Assembly: GCA_016712315.1 (NCBI GenBank)
Contig: JADJRG010000013.1
Coordinates: 1,185,501-1,249,500 of the forward strand
Direction of reading: 5' to 3'
Source: Nannocystis sp.
GTDB lineage: Bacteria; Myxococcota_A; Polyangia; Nannocystales; Nannocystaceae
DNA: 64,000 bases
Part shown: piece after piece, positions 62,931 through 64,000 of the stretch
Position numbering within the stretch: the first letter of the stretch is position 1
Layout: each line of letters begins with the position of its first letter
Notes under the pieces: generated by a model
Seen by the model: only the letters and a program-made list of their open reading frames with translations
The model's database searches: none
What the model was told of the DNA's origin: nothing
Program-made: the position numbers and the translations under genes

Positions 62931-64000
62931 CTATGCCTCGCGCACGATGGTTCGGCGGAGTAGCTCCCAGGTGCGTGGGCGACGGAGCTCGAGCTTGACC
63001 TCTTGACCAGCAGGCCCCGCGAGGCGCGAGGACGCCTTGGTGGGGTCGGCGTTGGTGCGGTGGCCGTCAACGGCGAGGATCTTGTCGCCGACCTCGATCC
63101 CGGCCCGTTCAGCGGGGGAGTTTGGTTCAACCCCGATGATGTCGAGCGCGTCGTGGATCTGCTCAACCTTGAGGCCGAGCCGCCCGGGCGTAGGTTTGGC
63201 CTTGGGGCTGTCCCGAAAGCAATTGATGAGCAGGCCGGCGAGACCGCCCAGGCCGACGCCGATCGCCACTTGACGCCCCGTCGAGCCCGGCTGACACGCC
63301 GCTCCCACCCCGAGCAAGAGCGCGCTGCCGACACCCGTGAGGGCCGCGGCGGTGTGTTGATCGTCGTCTTCGTCGAAGTGATCGATCAAGAGCGCGGCGG
63401 CGGTCGCGGTGGTCGCCGCGGCCCCTCCGCTGATGAGAGTCGCTTTGAGGATGTTCCTCTCCGCGGCGATCTTGGCCTCGGCCCTCTGGGTGGCCAACTC
63501 TTCGTCCCTCTCTTGGACCGTCGCGACGAGCGAGCTTTCGCGTGCTCGACTGTGCTCGTTGAGCTGCTCGATCCCGTTCGCCATGCGGCGCATCTCAGCG
63601 GTGAGGGGCTTGAGATACGAAGGGCGAGCTTCGGAGGCAGTGGGCGCTTCCTTTGGTGGCGTAGGTGGCGTAGGTGGCGTAGGTGGCGTAGGTGGTGGCG
63701 TAGGTGGCGTAGGTGGTGGCGTAGGTGGCGTAGGTGGCGTAGGTGGTGGCGTAGGTGGCGTAGGTGGCGTAGGTGGCGTAGGTGGTGGCGTTGGCGGCGT
63801 AGGTGGCGTAGGTGATGGCGCTGCCGTGATCGTGGGCTCCGCTGTGTTGACGATGGGCGGGAGTGGGTCGAGGTGTCGGCGCTGTTCGATCGTCAAGGGA
63901 ACCTCGAGCGCCGCTGCGATCTTGAGGATGGTGTCGAGCCTCGGGTTCGGGTCGGGTTCCCTGAAGACGCTGTTGAGGTGCTGGCGGTTGATATCCGATC
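62931..64000 (-). CDS. XRE-type HTH / proline-repeat / membrane / PDZ protein, 5' end outside the window
   Basis: The open frame continues upstream of its first possible start (TTG at 63896) to the window edge and reads SDINRQHLNSVFREPDPNPR then LDTILKIAAALEVPL, the second half of a Cro/CI-type helix-turn-helix. A (PTPPTPP)n linker follows, then a coiled coil (EQLNEHSRARESSLVATVQE), three hydrophobic Gly/Ala-rich segments (ATLISGGAAATTATAAALLI; TGVGSALLLGVGAAC; VAIGVGLGGLAGLLINCF) and a C-terminal PDZ-like domain (IIGVEPNSPAERAGIEVGDK). It may be a membrane-tethered DNA-binding or sensor protein. Confidence 0.75.
   Translation of the reverse strand, partial: SDINRQHLNSVFREPDPNPRLDTILKIAAALEVPLTIEQRRHLDPLPPIVNTAEPTITAAPSPTPPTPPTPPPTPPTPPTPPTPPPTPPTPPTPPPTPPTPPPTPPTPPTPPTPPKEAPTASEARPSYLKPLTAEMRRMANGIEQLNEHSRARESSLVATVQERDEELATQRAEAKIAAERNILKATLISGGAAATTATAAALLIDHFDEDDDQHTAAALTGVGSALLLGVGAACQPGSTGRQVAIGVGLGGLAGLLINCFRDSPKAKPTPGRLGLKVEQIHDALDIIGVEPNSPAERAGIEVGDKILAVDGHRTNADPTKASSRLAGPAGQEVKLELRRPRTWELLRRTIVREA
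63655..63814. repeat. Tandem 9/12-bp repeat (ggtggcgta and ggtggtggcgta)
   Basis: About 16 units of ggtggcgta, with interspersed ggtggtggcgta, encode the Pro-Thr-Pro linker of the XRE-PDZ protein on the minus strand. Both units are multiples of three, so expansion keeps the frame; a length-variable linker is expected. Confidence 0.9.

Noticed and set aside
63655..63814. Regular short repeats resembling a CRISPR-like or satellite array
   Set aside because: Units of 9 and 12 bp without spacers, in frame within a protein linker; not a CRISPR array.

Overview
The window looks like a chromosomal segment of a high-GC myxobacterium, most likely the Nannocystis/Plesiocystis side of Myxococcota. The grounds are very high GC with strong GC3 bias, MYXO-CTERM-type C-termini (Cys pair, hydrophobic helix, Arg run), many lipoproteins with Thr/Asp/Ser-rich linkers, thrombospondin type-3 and DUF4215-type Cys-rich repeats, and an EAD1-containing conflict protein. 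No rRNA, tRNA, CRISPR array or intact insertion sequence was seen.

Layout. 1-8.1 kb is mostly housekeeping: the start of murC (cut by the window edge), mutY, an S46 dipeptidyl-peptidase and a DUF4114/TSP3 surface protein (both with MYXO-CTERM tails), an HD phosphohydrolase and a MOSC protein. 8.1-38.6 kb is one large type VI secretion (T6SS) locus. On the minus strand a vgrG / Eag-chaperone / prePAAR-PAAR effector / candidate immunity gene / unknown gene module. On the plus strand a TagH-like FHA gene with a lipoprotein, then an FHA-CpaF-like pseudo-ATPase followed by tssJ, K, L, M, a second tssC and tssA. On the minus strand hcp, tssH (clpV) and an FHA bacterial enhancer-binding protein. On the plus strand tssB, tssC, a pseudokinase and an FHA-TM-LysM-LysM-M74 murein endopeptidase fusion. 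tssE, tssF and tssG are not in the window. Four FHA proteins plus a kinase-fold protein without its catalytic Asp suggest control by phosphorylation from a kinase encoded elsewhere.

38.6-47.5 kb holds a PL14-like polysaccharide lyase lipoprotein, then a tightly coupled five-gene oxidative operon (ferritin-like diiron protein, phytoene-desaturase-like flavoprotein, SDR, atypical SDR, cytochrome P450) of unknown product, and a convergent FG-GAP/alpha-beta hydrolase fusion.

47.5-62 kb is an accessory stretch of secreted proteins and lipoproteins: a beta-propeller lectin-like protein, a CAP-domain protein, Cys-rich proteins, an outer-membrane-barrel candidate, a peptidoglycan-binding-domain protein and a Vgb-like propeller. 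In its middle is a large NLR-like conflict protein (EAD1 - TIR-like - P-loop NTPase - calcineurin-like phosphoesterase). Four genes between 48.6 and 55.8 kb each carry one apparent single-base frameshift, so read errors or real inactivation must be settled before these genes are interpreted. 61.2-62.5 kb is a decayed junction with inverted repeats. The window ends with a J-domain membrane protein and an XRE-HTH/proline-repeat/transmembrane/PDZ protein whose start lies beyond position 64000.
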